The notes beneath the pieces are model-generated. The model ran no database searches and had not been told where the DNA came from. It saw nothing but the letters and a program-made list of their open reading frames with translations. Below, piece by piece: positions 53,050 through 61,936 of a stretch of DNA of 64,000 nucleotides; position 1 is the first letter of the stretch; each line of letters opens with the position of its first letter. This DNA comes from Streptomyces sp. NBC_00569 (GTDB taxonomy: Bacteria; Actinomycetota; Actinomycetes; Streptomycetales; Streptomycetaceae). Position numbers and translations under genes: made by a program. Location of the stretch: assembly GCF_036345255.1 (NCBI RefSeq), contig NZ_CP107783.1:4947501-5011500 (forward strand), given 5' to 3'.

Positions 53050-53470
53050 GCATATTACACAGAAAGACAATTCAGTTACGGCCCCTCCGGGCGATTTCAC
53101 CGGCATGGAAGAATTCGGCGCGCGACCTATATAAATGATTTATGGGCCGAATGGACCTGCTTTTTTATCCGGCTCGATGATGGGCGAACCGCTCAGGATT
53201 CCCTGGCAGGCCGGTCCAACAGGTGGTCGCCGGTCACCACGGTCCGCAGCCGACATAGAGCCGGGGGAGTCCGCGCATCAGATCGTGCGAACGGAGCAGC
53301 CGGGCGCCGTCCAGCTGGCCGGCCGGAATGGCCCGGAGTGAAACTCTCTGCCCTGGGCCGTCTCTGGGCCGTCCCAGGGTGGCCAACGACGACAGATGAC
53401 GACAGTCGACAACGGCTCTCCCCCTGCTCAGAGGCAGTGCTTCGAGTTCCCACACAGGTGCTCGTCCGCG
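53050..53470. other. Gene-poor, partly low-GC strip at the element edge
   Basis: No convincing gene here. It contains a perfect 13-bp palindrome ATAAATGATTTAT (53131-53143), a TTTTTT run (53162-53167) and a short IR CCCTGGG/CCCAGGG near 53351-53378. The second pair member GGGCCGTCTCTGGGCCGT lies at 53355-53372. The first ~120 bp are much lower in GC than the surroundings, which fits foreign DNA and a promoter for the minus-strand cargo. Confidence 0.5.
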
Positions 53471-53497
53471 AAGCAGAGTTGAGGAACTCCAGAGGTT
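53471..53497 (+). repeat. Direct repeat copy 2 (att-like site)
   Basis: A 27-bp exact copy of the repeat at 49170-49196. It ends 9 bp before the aminotransferase ATG, so the element lies directly in front of that gene and supplies its present upstream sequence. Confidence 0.85.
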
Positions 53498-53506
53498 CGG
53501 CGCAGG

Positions 53507-54694
53507 ATGGCGGTCATGACCTCCAGCGCGCGCCCCCTGCTCAACCGCCGCCTCGCCGAGTTCGGGACCACGATCTTCGCGGAGATGTCCGCGCTGGCCA
53601 CGGCGACCGGCGCGATCAACCTCGGCCAGGGCTTCCCCGACACGGACGGCCCCGAGGAGATCCGTGAGGCGGCCGTACGGGCGCTGCGCGACGGACACGG
53701 CAACCAGTACCCGCCGGGCCCCGGCGTCCCCGAGCTGCGCACCGCGATCGCCGCCCACCAGGAGCACCGCTACGGCCTGTCCTTCGACCCGGACCGTGAG
53801 GTCCTCGTCACGGCCGGCGCCACCGAGGCCATCGCCGCCTCGCTGCTCGCTCTGGTCGAACCCGGCGACGAGGTCGTCGCGCTGGAGCCGTACTACGACT
53901 CGTACGCGGCGAGCATCGCGCTGGCGGGCGGCACCCGCGTCCCCGTCACCCTGCGCCCCGACGGTGGCGCCTTCCGGCTCGACCTGGACGAGCTGCGCGC
54001 CGCGGTCACCGACCGCACCCGCCTCCTGCTGATCAACACCCCGCACAACCCCACCGGCACCGTCCTCACGCGTGAGGAACTCACCGCGATCGCGGCCCTC
54101 GCCGTCGAACGCGACCTCCTGGTGATCACGGACGAGGTGTACGAGCACCTGACGTTCGGCGACGCCGGGCACATCCCGCTCGCCACGCTCCCCGGCATGC
54201 GAGAGCGCACGGTGACCATCGGGTCCGCCGGCAAGACCTTCTCGTTCACGGGCTGGAAGGTCGGCTGGGTGACCGCATCGCCCGAGCTGGTCACCGCGGT
54301 CCGCTCGGCCAAGCAGTTCCTCACCTACGTCGCGTCCGGCCCCTTCCAGTACGCGGTCGCCGAGGCACTCGCCCTGCCCGACTCGTACTACGACGCCTTC
54401 CGCGCCGACATGAGCGCCAGGCGCGACCTCCTCGCGGACGGTCTCGCGGCGGCCGGCTTCGAGGTGTTCCGGCCCGCGGGCACGTACTTCGTCACCACCG
54501 ACATCCGCCCGCTCGGCGAGAGCGACGGCTTCGCGTTCTGCCGCGCGCTGCCCGAACGCGCGGGTGTCGTCGCTATCCCGAACGCGGTGTTCTACGACCA
54601 CCGCGAGGCGGGCGCCCCCTTCGTACGGTTCGCGTTCTGCAAGCGGATCCCGGTGCTCGAAGAGGCGGTCGACCGTCTCAAGAAGCTCGCCTGA
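53507..54694 (+). CDS. Class I/II PLP-dependent aminotransferase (DapC/methionine aminotransferase-like)
   Basis: This 395-residue fold-type I enzyme has INLGQGFPDTDGPEEI, the HNPTG motif in TPHNPTGTVLT, VYEHLTFGDAGHIPLATLPGMRERTVTIGSAGKTFSFTGWKVGW with the Schiff-base Lys in SAGKTFS, and the C-terminal Arg in PFVRFAFCK. The closest look is to kynurenine-oxoglutarate/YbdL-like or N-succinyldiaminopimelate aminotransferases. ATGs at 53507 and 53516 are both usable. The integrated element may have replaced part of its promoter. Confidence 0.93.
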   Translation: MAVMTSSARPLLNRRLAEFGTTIFAEMSALATATGAINLGQGFPDTDGPEEIREAAVRALRDGHGNQYPPGPGVPELRTAIAAHQEHRYGLSFDPDREVLVTAGATEAIAASLLALVEPGDEVVALEPYYDSYAASIALAGGTRVPVTLRPDGGAFRLDLDELRAAVTDRTRLLLINTPHNPTGTVLTREELTAIAALAVERDLLVITDEVYEHLTFGDAGHIPLATLPGMRERTVTIGSAGKTFSFTGWKVGWVTASPELVTAVRSAKQFLTYVASGPFQYAVAEALALPDSYYDAFRADMSARRDLLADGLAAAGFEVFRPAGTYFVTTDIRPLGESDGFAFCRALPERAGVVAIPNAVFYDHREAGAPFVRFAFCKRIPVLEEAVDRLKKLA

Positions 54695-54839
54695 GACCCG
54701 GGTCCCGAGCGGTACCCCGATGAACGCGTGATCCAAATGGGACGGTTGCGACCGTACCCACACGCGGCTCTTCGTCATACCCTTGCTGGCTCGGGCAGCG
54801 ACAGTACGACCGCTGCCGCGGGACGCGTGAGGGGGACAC

Positions 54840-54920
54840 GTGGAAGTGGCTCGACCGACTGCGGACATTCATCCGACGGGTGCCACCCGGTGGCTCGACC
54901 GCCGAGACGGCCATGCCTGA
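54840..54920 (+). CDS. Possible 26-codon leader ORF upstream of the VMAP gene
   Basis: A GTG preceded by AGGGGG (5-nt spacing) opens a frame reading VEVARPTADIHPTG and on to RRDGHA. It ends in a TGA that overlaps the ATG at 54913 by 8 bp. If translated it would couple to the next gene, which otherwise has a weak ribosome-binding site. There is no homology evidence. Confidence 0.35.
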   Translation: MEVARPTADIHPTGATRWLDRRDGHA

Positions 54921-56415
54921 GCGCCCGTCCCCGTACCCGGCCTTTCCCGCGAGCGAAGAGCAGCTCGTGGAAGCGCTGATGCGGGTGTCCGTCATGGAGG
55001 ACCGGCGCAGCCGCCGGATGTGCGTGGACCGGGCGCTGCACCATCTCGGACAGCGCCTGTCCGTGGCCGAGTTCGGCGAGAAGAAACCGCACATCGTCGA
55101 AATGGTGCGGGTGTTCGGCGCCGTGCCCCTGGGCTGGCTGCGGCTGGTGGAGGCCGTCCGCTATCTGGCGGACGACGATCTGGCCTCGCTCCAGGCGTCC
55201 GCCCTCGTGGAGTCGCCACTGCCGCCGGCCGGCGACCCGGCGCAGCGGGCCGCGCTCGACCCGCTCCTGAGCGGCCTGGACCGCGGCTCCGTGCCGGACC
55301 TCGCCGACCTGTTCCGCCATGTGGCCGGGGACAGCTTCGGGCCGCTGCCGAGGACGACCCGCACGGCACGCGAGGCGTACGAGCTCCTGGAGCAGTGCAA
55401 CGTTCCCTCGGACGGGATACCGAGGAGCGTGCGATTCCTGCACGAACTGGCCTATCTGGTCGGCCCGGAGCGGGGCGACCCGCTCCGGGTCTGGCTCAGC
55501 CGCCACGTCCGCTCCCTCGCCGCCGCGGGACCCGAGGGGCAGCGGATGCTCGACACCGTCCGTTCCTCCACCGGGAGCTGGCGACGAGCCCCCGGCCGTG
55601 ACGCCTTTCTGGTGATCCGGCTCCAGCCGTTGACCGAGTCACCCGACCGTGTCGCACTCACCTGCTGGACGAGTACCGGCAACGCGTGGGAGCCGCGCCA
55701 GCGGGACGACCGGGAACTGCGCCTGACGGAGGTGCCCGACTGGGTCGCCACCCTCGTCGACCGGGAGGAAGAGCGGCTGCGCAACCACCACGGCGGCATC
55801 GTCGTGGAGTTCATCCTCTCCCTGGCGATGGCGAACACACCGGTGGAGGACTGGACCCGGCCGACCCCCTTCGGGTCGCGGCAGCCCGGCCTCGGCACGT
55901 CGGCCCCGTACCGCCCTCCGCTGGGCATGGACTACAAGGTCGTCATACGCAGCCTGGAGCGGATGGAGGCACGCCAGGTCCACCGGGTGTGGAACGCGCG
56001 CTGGGAGGTGCTCAGGAACGGGGGCGCGGGGCGCGTGCACCGGTGCGAAATCGGCGCCGGGTCCCAACAGCAGGCTCTCTACGCCAAGTTGAAGCACAAT
56101 CAGGCCATTGTGTTGATGACTCTGGGCTCGTCGCCCGACTCGGAACACGGGCTCAGCGAGCTGACGCTCGGCCTCCAGGCGGGCCTGCCGGTGCTGCTCT
56201 GGGCTCACCAGGGACCCCTCGACGACACCGAGCACGCGGAACTCCACAGGCTCGCCGAAACGGGTGCCTGGGACGACTTGTTGGAGACGGTCACGCGCTT
56301 GCGCTTCTCTCCCGGAACACGCGACGATGGGCCGGAGGGTTCCATCGACTCTCGTATCGCTGTGCTGTGGGACGATCCGAGCCGCCTTCCCGAAGTACCG
56401 GAATCAGCGAGTTGA
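54913..56415 (+). CDS. EAD2 and VMAP-C domain protein (vWA-MoxR-associated)
   Basis: This 500-residue protein begins with an effector-associated-domain-2-like helical module (residues ~10-90, EEQLVEALMRVSVMEDRRSRRMCVDRAL). A middle helical region follows. The VMAP C-terminal domain is from about residue 210 to the end (AFLVIRLQPLTESPD, GIVVEFILSLAMANTPVEDW, GLPVLLWAHQGPLDDTEHAEL). VMAP proteins accompany MoxR ATPases and vWA proteins in predicted NTP-dependent conflict systems. The ATG at 54913 is favoured by overlap with the small leader ORF. An in-frame GTG at 54880 is the alternative. Confidence 0.78.
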   Translation: MPERPSPYPAFPASEEQLVEALMRVSVMEDRRSRRMCVDRALHHLGQRLSVAEFGEKKPHIVEMVRVFGAVPLGWLRLVEAVRYLADDDLASLQASALVESPLPPAGDPAQRAALDPLLSGLDRGSVPDLADLFRHVAGDSFGPLPRTTRTAREAYELLEQCNVPSDGIPRSVRFLHELAYLVGPERGDPLRVWLSRHVRSLAAAGPEGQRMLDTVRSSTGSWRRAPGRDAFLVIRLQPLTESPDRVALTCWTSTGNAWEPRQRDDRELRLTEVPDWVATLVDREEERLRNHHGGIVVEFILSLAMANTPVEDWTRPTPFGSRQPGLGTSAPYRPPLGMDYKVVIRSLERMEARQVHRVWNARWEVLRNGGAGRVHRCEIGAGSQQQALYAKLKHNQAIVLMTLGSSPDSEHGLSELTLGLQAGLPVLLWAHQGPLDDTEHAELHRLAETGAWDDLLETVTRLRFSPGTRDDGPEGSIDSRIAVLWDDPSRLPEVPESAS

Positions 56416-56509
56416 AGACTTCCAGCCCAACCAGGTGTTCGGGCTACGGCGGTTGGGGAGTACGGACGTGCACCGACCGGGCACGAACCAGGGTGAGGGG
56501 GAACGGTCG

Positions 56510-57625
56510 ATGGCCGACAGGGATCCGCACGTTCCGGCACAGACCGACGGCGCCGCGGCCGACCCCGGCGCATGGCGCATCTACCGAGGCACGGCGAGGC
56601 CCCGCGGCAAGGAGCCCCTGTCCCGCGAGTTACCCCCGCCCCCGCCCTGGCGCCGCTTCACCGGCGCACCCCTGGTCTCCGATCCGCCCCCGGACGACGA
56701 GGACGAGTTCACCCGCCGCCTCGGCCCGCCGGACGGCCCCGTCGTCCGCAAGGCGTCCGAGCAGGAACTCGATCTCGTCAATGCCGCGCTGTTCCTGCGC
56801 AGGCCGCTGATCGTCGCGGGCCCTCCCGGCATCGGGAAGTCGAGCCTCGCCCACTGCATCAGCCGTGAACTCTCCCTCGGCCGCGTCCTGCGCTGGTCGA
56901 TCACCAGCCGCAGCACCCTCAAAGAGGGCCTCTACGCCTACGACGCCATCGGCAGAGTGCAGGAAGCGGCCACCCGCGGCGCCCTGCGCGGCTCCGAGCC
57001 CGGCGCCGCCGGCGATCCGGCACCCGACCCGGACGGCCTGAACAACCTGGGCGACTACGTCCAACTGGGCCCGCTGGGCACGGCGTTGCTGCCCCGCAAG
57101 ACCCCGCGCGTCCTGCTCGTCGACGAGTTCGACAAGTCCGACACGGACCTCGCGGGCGACCTGCTGAGCGTCTTCGAGGAGGGCGAGTTCCGCATCCCGG
57201 AGCTGGCCCGTGTGCGCTCCAGGCTCCCCGACGCCGAGGTGCACACGGACGACCCGGACGGCACGGCGGTCATCCATCACGGGGCGGTGCGCTGCGCCGC
57301 GTTCCCCGTCGTCGTGATCACGAGCAACGGCGAGCGCACGCTGCCGCCCGCGCTGCTGCGGCGCTGCCTCTACCTCGATCTCCCCGCGCCCGACGCGGGC
57401 CAGCTCGCGGCCATGCTGGCGGCGCAGCTCTCGCAGGACGACGAGGGGCGCACCGCGATGATCCGCGACTTCCTCAGCCACGCGAGGACCGGCGGCTCGC
57501 TCGCCGCGGACCAGCTCCTCAACTCGGAGTTCCTGCGCACCACGCCCGCGGGCCCCGACGAGGGGTCCATGAGCACGCTGTTGCACGCGCTGTGGCGACG
57601 GCTCGACGAGGTCGGCACTGGATGA
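56510..57625 (+). CDS. MoxR-type AAA ATPase
   Basis: This 371-residue protein has a basic/Pro-rich N-terminus, a P-loop AGPPGIGKSSLAHC, Walker B VLLVDEFDKSD, sensor 1 in VVITSNGERTLPPALLRRC, and a short lid region. The helical insert before Walker B fits MoxR/RavA-like ATPases that remodel vWA partners. The ATG at 56510 follows GAGGGG by about 9 nt. It ends in an ATGA overlap with fxsT, so the ATPase and TPR protein are made together. Confidence 0.88.
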   Translation: MADRDPHVPAQTDGAAADPGAWRIYRGTARPRGKEPLSRELPPPPPWRRFTGAPLVSDPPPDDEDEFTRRLGPPDGPVVRKASEQELDLVNAALFLRRPLIVAGPPGIGKSSLAHCISRELSLGRVLRWSITSRSTLKEGLYAYDAIGRVQEAATRGALRGSEPGAAGDPAPDPDGLNNLGDYVQLGPLGTALLPRKTPRVLLVDEFDKSDTDLAGDLLSVFEEGEFRIPELARVRSRLPDAEVHTDDPDGTAVIHHGAVRCAAFPVVVITSNGERTLPPALLRRCLYLDLPAPDAGQLAAMLAAQLSQDDEGRTAMIRDFLSHARTGGSLAADQLLNSEFLRTTPAGPDEGSMSTLLHALWRRLDEVGTG

Positions 57626-60600
57626 ACCGGTCGCCCTCCCACGGCGGCGTGGCGGGTGACGGTATCGGGCCGGGTGCCGCATCGCTGGCCGAGGCGTCCC
57701 CTCAGCCGCACTGGTACGAGGCGGGCGAGGTCCTGTGGCTCGCCGCGCAGCGCTGGCTGCGGCTGAAGGACGCCCGGCGCGGCAGGCCACGGCCTGGCCC
57801 GTCGGCCGAGCTGCCCGAAGCACCCGAGGCGGAACGCCCGCGCCCGGAGGACCTGGACGCCCCCGTGCCGGAGCTCACGGAGGAACCCGTGGAGCAGCCC
57901 GCTCCCTTGACCGGGCCCTCGGCACAGGACCCGGATCCCGGCGGCCATGTGGACTCGCTCCTCATGAGCCTCGGGAACGGCTTCGCGCTCGACCGCTCGC
58001 GGGAGATCGAGAAGGCGCTGAACCCGCTGAAGCGACGCATCTCCTCCCGGAGCCAGGTCTTCCTCAACGAGGAGGCCACCGCCGAGCTGCACGCCGAGAC
58101 CGGCATGTGGCTGCCCCAGCTGGAGCCGGGCCAGGAGCGCTGGCTGACCGTGACGCTCCTGGTGGACTCCGGCGACTCGATGCGGCTGTGGTCGCACACC
58201 GCGCAGCGCCTCGCCGAGACCCTGCACTGCTCGGGCGCCTTCCGTGACGTACGGACCGTGCGCTGGCAGGAGGACGGCTCCGGCGGTGAGGGCGCCGCCG
58301 GCACCGACGGCCGGCATCTGGTCCTCGTCCTCACCGATCTGCACGCCGACCACTGGGGCGACGGCAGCGCCCGGCGCAGGCTCGCCCGGTGGGCCCGCAC
58401 GATGCCCGTCGCGATCGTCCATGTGCTGCCCGAGCACGTCTGGGCGAGGGCGGGCACGCGGACCAGCAGCCTCAAGCTGACCAGCCCGCGCCCCGCGTCC
58501 CCCAACAGCGCCTGGACCGCCGAGCCCGTGGGCCTGGTCATGCCCACCGCCGACCTCTCGGAGACCGACGCCTGCGACGGGGTCCGGCTGCCCGTGGTGA
58601 CGCTGACCCCCGAAGGGATCGGCGGCCTCGCCCGCTTCCTCGCGCACGACAGCAAGGGCGGCTACACCGTGCGCGTCCTGGACCGGACGCCCGGCGACGA
58701 GACCGCCGTCGCGCGCAGGCCCGCCGCCGCACTGCCCGCCGACGTCCAGGTCAAGACCGTGCGGGCCCAGCTCTCCCCCACCGCCTACCACCTGGCCCGC
58801 CTCTCCGCGGCCGTCCCGCTCAACCTCGACGTGCTGCGCCTGCTCCAGGAGGGGCTGATCCCCGGGGCGCGGAACTGGCACGTGGCGGAGCTGCTCCTGA
58901 GCGGGCTGCTGCGGCGCACGGAGGCCGAGCCGGGCGGGACCGCCGGGCCGGGCGTCGAGCTCGAGTTCGGCGACGGCGTGCGCCGGGAGCTGCTCTCGGA
59001 CGGGACGCGCGGCGAGACGGCGCGCGCGCTGATGCTCGCCCTGGACCATTTGGCGGTCGCCGCACCGGCGTACGGGGAAGGGGTCGCCCTTCTCCGCGAG
59101 CCGGATCGCGCGAGCAGTGTCTCCATGGAAGGCTTACGGCCGTGGATTTCGTCTATTTTGCCCGCTTTCGCGGCCATGGCAGGACCACACGCCACCGCCG
59201 CCAGGGAGCTTGAGGCACGCCTCGACGAACCTCCACCTCCGCTGGCCACAACCTCCGGAGAACCCAGCCAGTTAGGCGGTGGGGCCGAGCCCACCGCCCC
59301 GCCGGACACCGGCAACGAGGAAAGGGTCGAAGAAGTGAGCGGCTTGCAGTCCACCCAGGCCGGGGCAAGGGGTGACGCGCTGCAGAAGCCGCCCCCCGTC
59401 TGGGGCAACGTCCCTCCCCGAAACCGTGCCTTCACCGGCCGCGTCCAGCTCCTGGACGACCTGCACCGCAGGCTCCAGGAAGGAACCACGGCGGTGCTCC
59501 CCGAGGCGCTCCAGGGCATGGGCGGCGTCGGGAAGTCCCAGCTCGCGGTCGAGTACGTGTACCGGCATCTGAACGAGTACCAGATCGTGTGGTGGATCCC
59601 CGCCGAACAGCCGCAGCAGATCCGGCAGTTCCTCGTCCAGCTGGCCAACCGGCTCGGTCTGAACGTCGGCAGCGGCGAGGCGAACACAGCGGTGCCGGCC
59701 GTCATCGAGGCCCTGCGCGTAGGCGAACCGTTCAAGAACTGGCTCCTCATCTTCGACAACGCGGAAGACCCGGAATCCGTGCGGGAGTTCTTCCCGACCA
59801 ACGGCCCGGGCCGCATCCTCGTCACCTCACGGAACGCGCAGTGGGCCTCGTCGGCACGTCCCCTGGAGGTCGACGTGTTCACCCGCGAGGAAAGCCGTTC
59901 GCTGCTCCAGATGAGAGCACCGAACCTGGACAACGCGACCGCGGACCGGCTCGCCGAGACCTTGGGCGACCTGCCGCTCGGCATCGAGCAGGCCGCCGTG
60001 TGGCTGGCCGAGACGGGCATGCCCGCGGACGAGTACCTGCGCATGTTCGAGCAGCAGGCCAACGAGCTGATGGTCAGCGACCCGCCGGTGGACTATCCGC
60101 TGTCGGTCGCCGCCGCCTGGAACGTGTCCCTGGACCGGCTCCGCAAGAACCACCCGGCGGCTCTTCAACTCCTCCAGATGTGCGCCTTCTTCGCGCCCGA
60201 GCCGATCTCCCGGCGGCTGCTCACCGGCGTCCGCGACGCCCCCGTGCCCCCGGAGCTCAGCGCGGCACTCAGTGACCCGATCCGGCTCGGCCGCGCCATC
60301 CGCGAGATCAACCGCTACGCGCTGGCGCGCATCAACCACAACACCAACACCATCCAGCTGCACCGCCTGGTCCAGCGCGTCCTCATCAACCAGATGGCGG
60401 AGCCGCTGAAGTCGCAGATGCGCGCCGGCGCCCACCGGCTGCTCGCCAGGGACGACGCCGGTGAGCCCAACAAGTCCCACCGGTGGCAGCAGTACGGCGA
60501 CCTGCTGCCGCACGTCCTCAACAGCAGGGCCGTCGAGTCGACGGACCCGTGGGTGAGGCAACTCGTCCTGAACGAGATCCAGTACATGTACTACTGGGGC

Positions 60601-61872
60601 GACCACCAGGGCTCCTTGGACCTGGCCAAGGAGACGTACAACACCTGGCGCGAGGCCGACGGGGACACCGCCGAGCACGTACTCAACGCGGCCCGTATCT
60701 ACACGAACTCCCTGCGCATCCTGGGACGCTACTCGGAGGCGTACGAACTCGATCAGCGGACACTGGCAGGGATGACCGAGGTCCTCGGCCCCGAGCACGA
60801 GTCGACGATCGACATCACCAGCATGCTCGCCTGGGACCTGCGGCTGCGCGGCGACTTCCAGGCGGCGCTCGAACTCGACAAGCACGCCTTCGAGACCTGC
60901 GAGCGCCTCTTCGGGCCCAACGACCCGTCGACCCTCCTCAGCGCCCACCGGCACGCGCTGAACCTACGGTTCATCGGGCACTTCCGGGCTGCGCTCGCGC
61001 TCGACCGCATGACACACAGCCGCAAGGTCGCGGAGCTCGGCGAGAACGCGGTGTCGACGCTGTCGACCATGGCCTCGGTGACGTTCGACCTCCAGGAAGG
61101 CGGCGAGTACCTGGCTGCCCGCGACCAGGCGCGCGACGTCGAGGAGCGCTTCCGCAACACCGTCGGCGACACCCATCCGGACACGATCTCCGCAACCAGG
61201 ATCCTGTCGGTGGCCGAGCGGCGCGCCGGCCAGCACGCCCTTGCCCTGGAGCTGTCCGGCCGGTCTCTCGCCATGTTCCGCACCCGATACGGCGACCTGT
61301 ACCCGCAGACGGTGAACGCGCTGGCCTCACACGCCATCGACGTACGGCACAGCGGCGACCTCACCCGGGCACTCGAACTCGGGCAGGAGGGGTACGAGGG
61401 GTACGAGGCACTGCTCGGCCCGCAGCATCCGCACTCCGTCGCGGGACGCGTCAACCACGCGATCTGTCTGCGCCTGGCCGGGCGGACCGAGGAGGCCCGC
61501 GCGAGCAACGTGGACTCGCGGGAGAAGCTGATCGAGCTGATCGGCGTGGACCACCCCAACACACTCTCCTGCACCGCGAATCTCGCCGCCGATCTGTTCG
61601 AGCTCGGCGAGATGCAAGCGTCGGTGGAGCTCGCCACGGGTGCGCTCGACCTGTGCCGCACCAAGCTCGGCGTGGACCACCCCATCACCCTCGCCACAGC
61701 CCTCAACCTGTCGCTCGGGCTGCGGCAGCTGCGGCGTGACGACGAGGCGGACGAGCTGTACGCCGACACGGCCGAGCGCTACGGGCGCACCCTCGGCGAG
61801 GACCACCCGGCGACGACGGCGGCCGCGGACGGCAGGCCGGCGAACTGCGACATCGACCCGCTGCTGATGTGA
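57622..61872 (+). CDS. fxsT: FxSxx-COOH system TPR protein with vWA-like and NB-ARC domains
   Basis: This is a 1416-residue protein. Residues ~100-430 are a SAV_2336-type vWA-like domain (TVTLLVDSGDSMRLW, HLVLVLTDLHADHWG). The MIDAS is DSGDSM rather than DxSxS. Residues ~595-900 form an NB-ARC-type NTPase: P-loop GMGGVGKSQLAVEYVY at ~632, Walker B WLLIFDNAED, ILVTSRN, and LGDLPLGIEQAAVWL. From ~960 about ten TPRs follow (LGRYSEAYELDQRTLAGM, LGPEHESTIDITSMLAWDLRLRGDFQAALELDKHAFE). It resembles STAND proteins of defence. It completes the vWA-MoxR-VMAP set with the two upstream genes. Confidence 0.88.
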   Translation: MNRSPSHGGVAGDGIGPGAASLAEASPQPHWYEAGEVLWLAAQRWLRLKDARRGRPRPGPSAELPEAPEAERPRPEDLDAPVPELTEEPVEQPAPLTGPSAQDPDPGGHVDSLLMSLGNGFALDRSREIEKALNPLKRRISSRSQVFLNEEATAELHAETGMWLPQLEPGQERWLTVTLLVDSGDSMRLWSHTAQRLAETLHCSGAFRDVRTVRWQEDGSGGEGAAGTDGRHLVLVLTDLHADHWGDGSARRRLARWARTMPVAIVHVLPEHVWARAGTRTSSLKLTSPRPASPNSAWTAEPVGLVMPTADLSETDACDGVRLPVVTLTPEGIGGLARFLAHDSKGGYTVRVLDRTPGDETAVARRPAAALPADVQVKTVRAQLSPTAYHLARLSAAVPLNLDVLRLLQEGLIPGARNWHVAELLLSGLLRRTEAEPGGTAGPGVELEFGDGVRRELLSDGTRGETARALMLALDHLAVAAPAYGEGVALLREPDRASSVSMEGLRPWISSILPAFAAMAGPHATAARELEARLDEPPPPLATTSGEPSQLGGGAEPTAPPDTGNEERVEEVSGLQSTQAGARGDALQKPPPVWGNVPPRNRAFTGRVQLLDDLHRRLQEGTTAVLPEALQGMGGVGKSQLAVEYVYRHLNEYQIVWWIPAEQPQQIRQFLVQLANRLGLNVGSGEANTAVPAVIEALRVGEPFKNWLLIFDNAEDPESVREFFPTNGPGRILVTSRNAQWASSARPLEVDVFTREESRSLLQMRAPNLDNATADRLAETLGDLPLGIEQAAVWLAETGMPADEYLRMFEQQANELMVSDPPVDYPLSVAAAWNVSLDRLRKNHPAALQLLQMCAFFAPEPISRRLLTGVRDAPVPPELSAALSDPIRLGRAIREINRYALARINHNTNTIQLHRLVQRVLINQMAEPLKSQMRAGAHRLLARDDAGEPNKSHRWQQYGDLLPHVLNSRAVESTDPWVRQLVLNEIQYMYYWGDHQGSLDLAKETYNTWREADGDTAEHVLNAARIYTNSLRILGRYSEAYELDQRTLAGMTEVLGPEHESTIDITSMLAWDLRLRGDFQAALELDKHAFETCERLFGPNDPSTLLSAHRHALNLRFIGHFRAALALDRMTHSRKVAELGENAVSTLSTMASVTFDLQEGGEYLAARDQARDVEERFRNTVGDTHPDTISATRILSVAERRAGQHALALELSGRSLAMFRTRYGDLYPQTVNALASHAIDVRHSGDLTRALELGQEGYEGYEALLGPQHPHSVAGRVNHAICLRLAGRTEEARASNVDSREKLIELIGVDHPNTLSCTANLAADLFELGEMQASVELATGALDLCRTKLGVDHPITLATALNLSLGLRQLRRDDEADELYADTAERYGRTLGEDHPATTAAADGRPANCDIDPLLM

Positions 61873-61903
61873 CGCCGCCGAGGTGACGTCGGCAGTATCG
61901 ACA

Positions 61904-61936
61904 TGACCCCGCCCTGGACACATCCGGGCGAGGTCA
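61904..61936. terminator. Terminator between convergent fxsT and the HExxH gene
   Basis: TGACCCCGCCC/GGGCGAGGTCA forms an 11-bp stem with one mismatch and an 11-nt loop. It overlaps the stop codon of the minus-strand gene. Confidence 0.65.

Larger units (their letters stand above)
49170..53497. mobile_element. Degraded integrative element flanked by a 27-bp direct repeat
   Basis: Perfect 27-bp copies at 49170-49196 and 53471-53497 bound 4.3 kb. The segment contains an integrase C-terminal remnant with its own terminator beside one repeat, three cargo genes on the same strand, and locally low-GC DNA near the other end. Joining the repeats would put the Gly/Cys-rich gene and the aminotransferase about 107 bp apart (divergent), the expected uninterrupted order. 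This looks like a site-specific integration that lost its replication, transfer and most integrase functions. Confidence 0.75.

Noticed and set aside
54783..54810. HrdB-like promoter TTGCTG-N16-TACGAC before the VMAP gene
   Set aside because: The match is loose, and such sequences are frequent by chance, so it is not listed as a feature.
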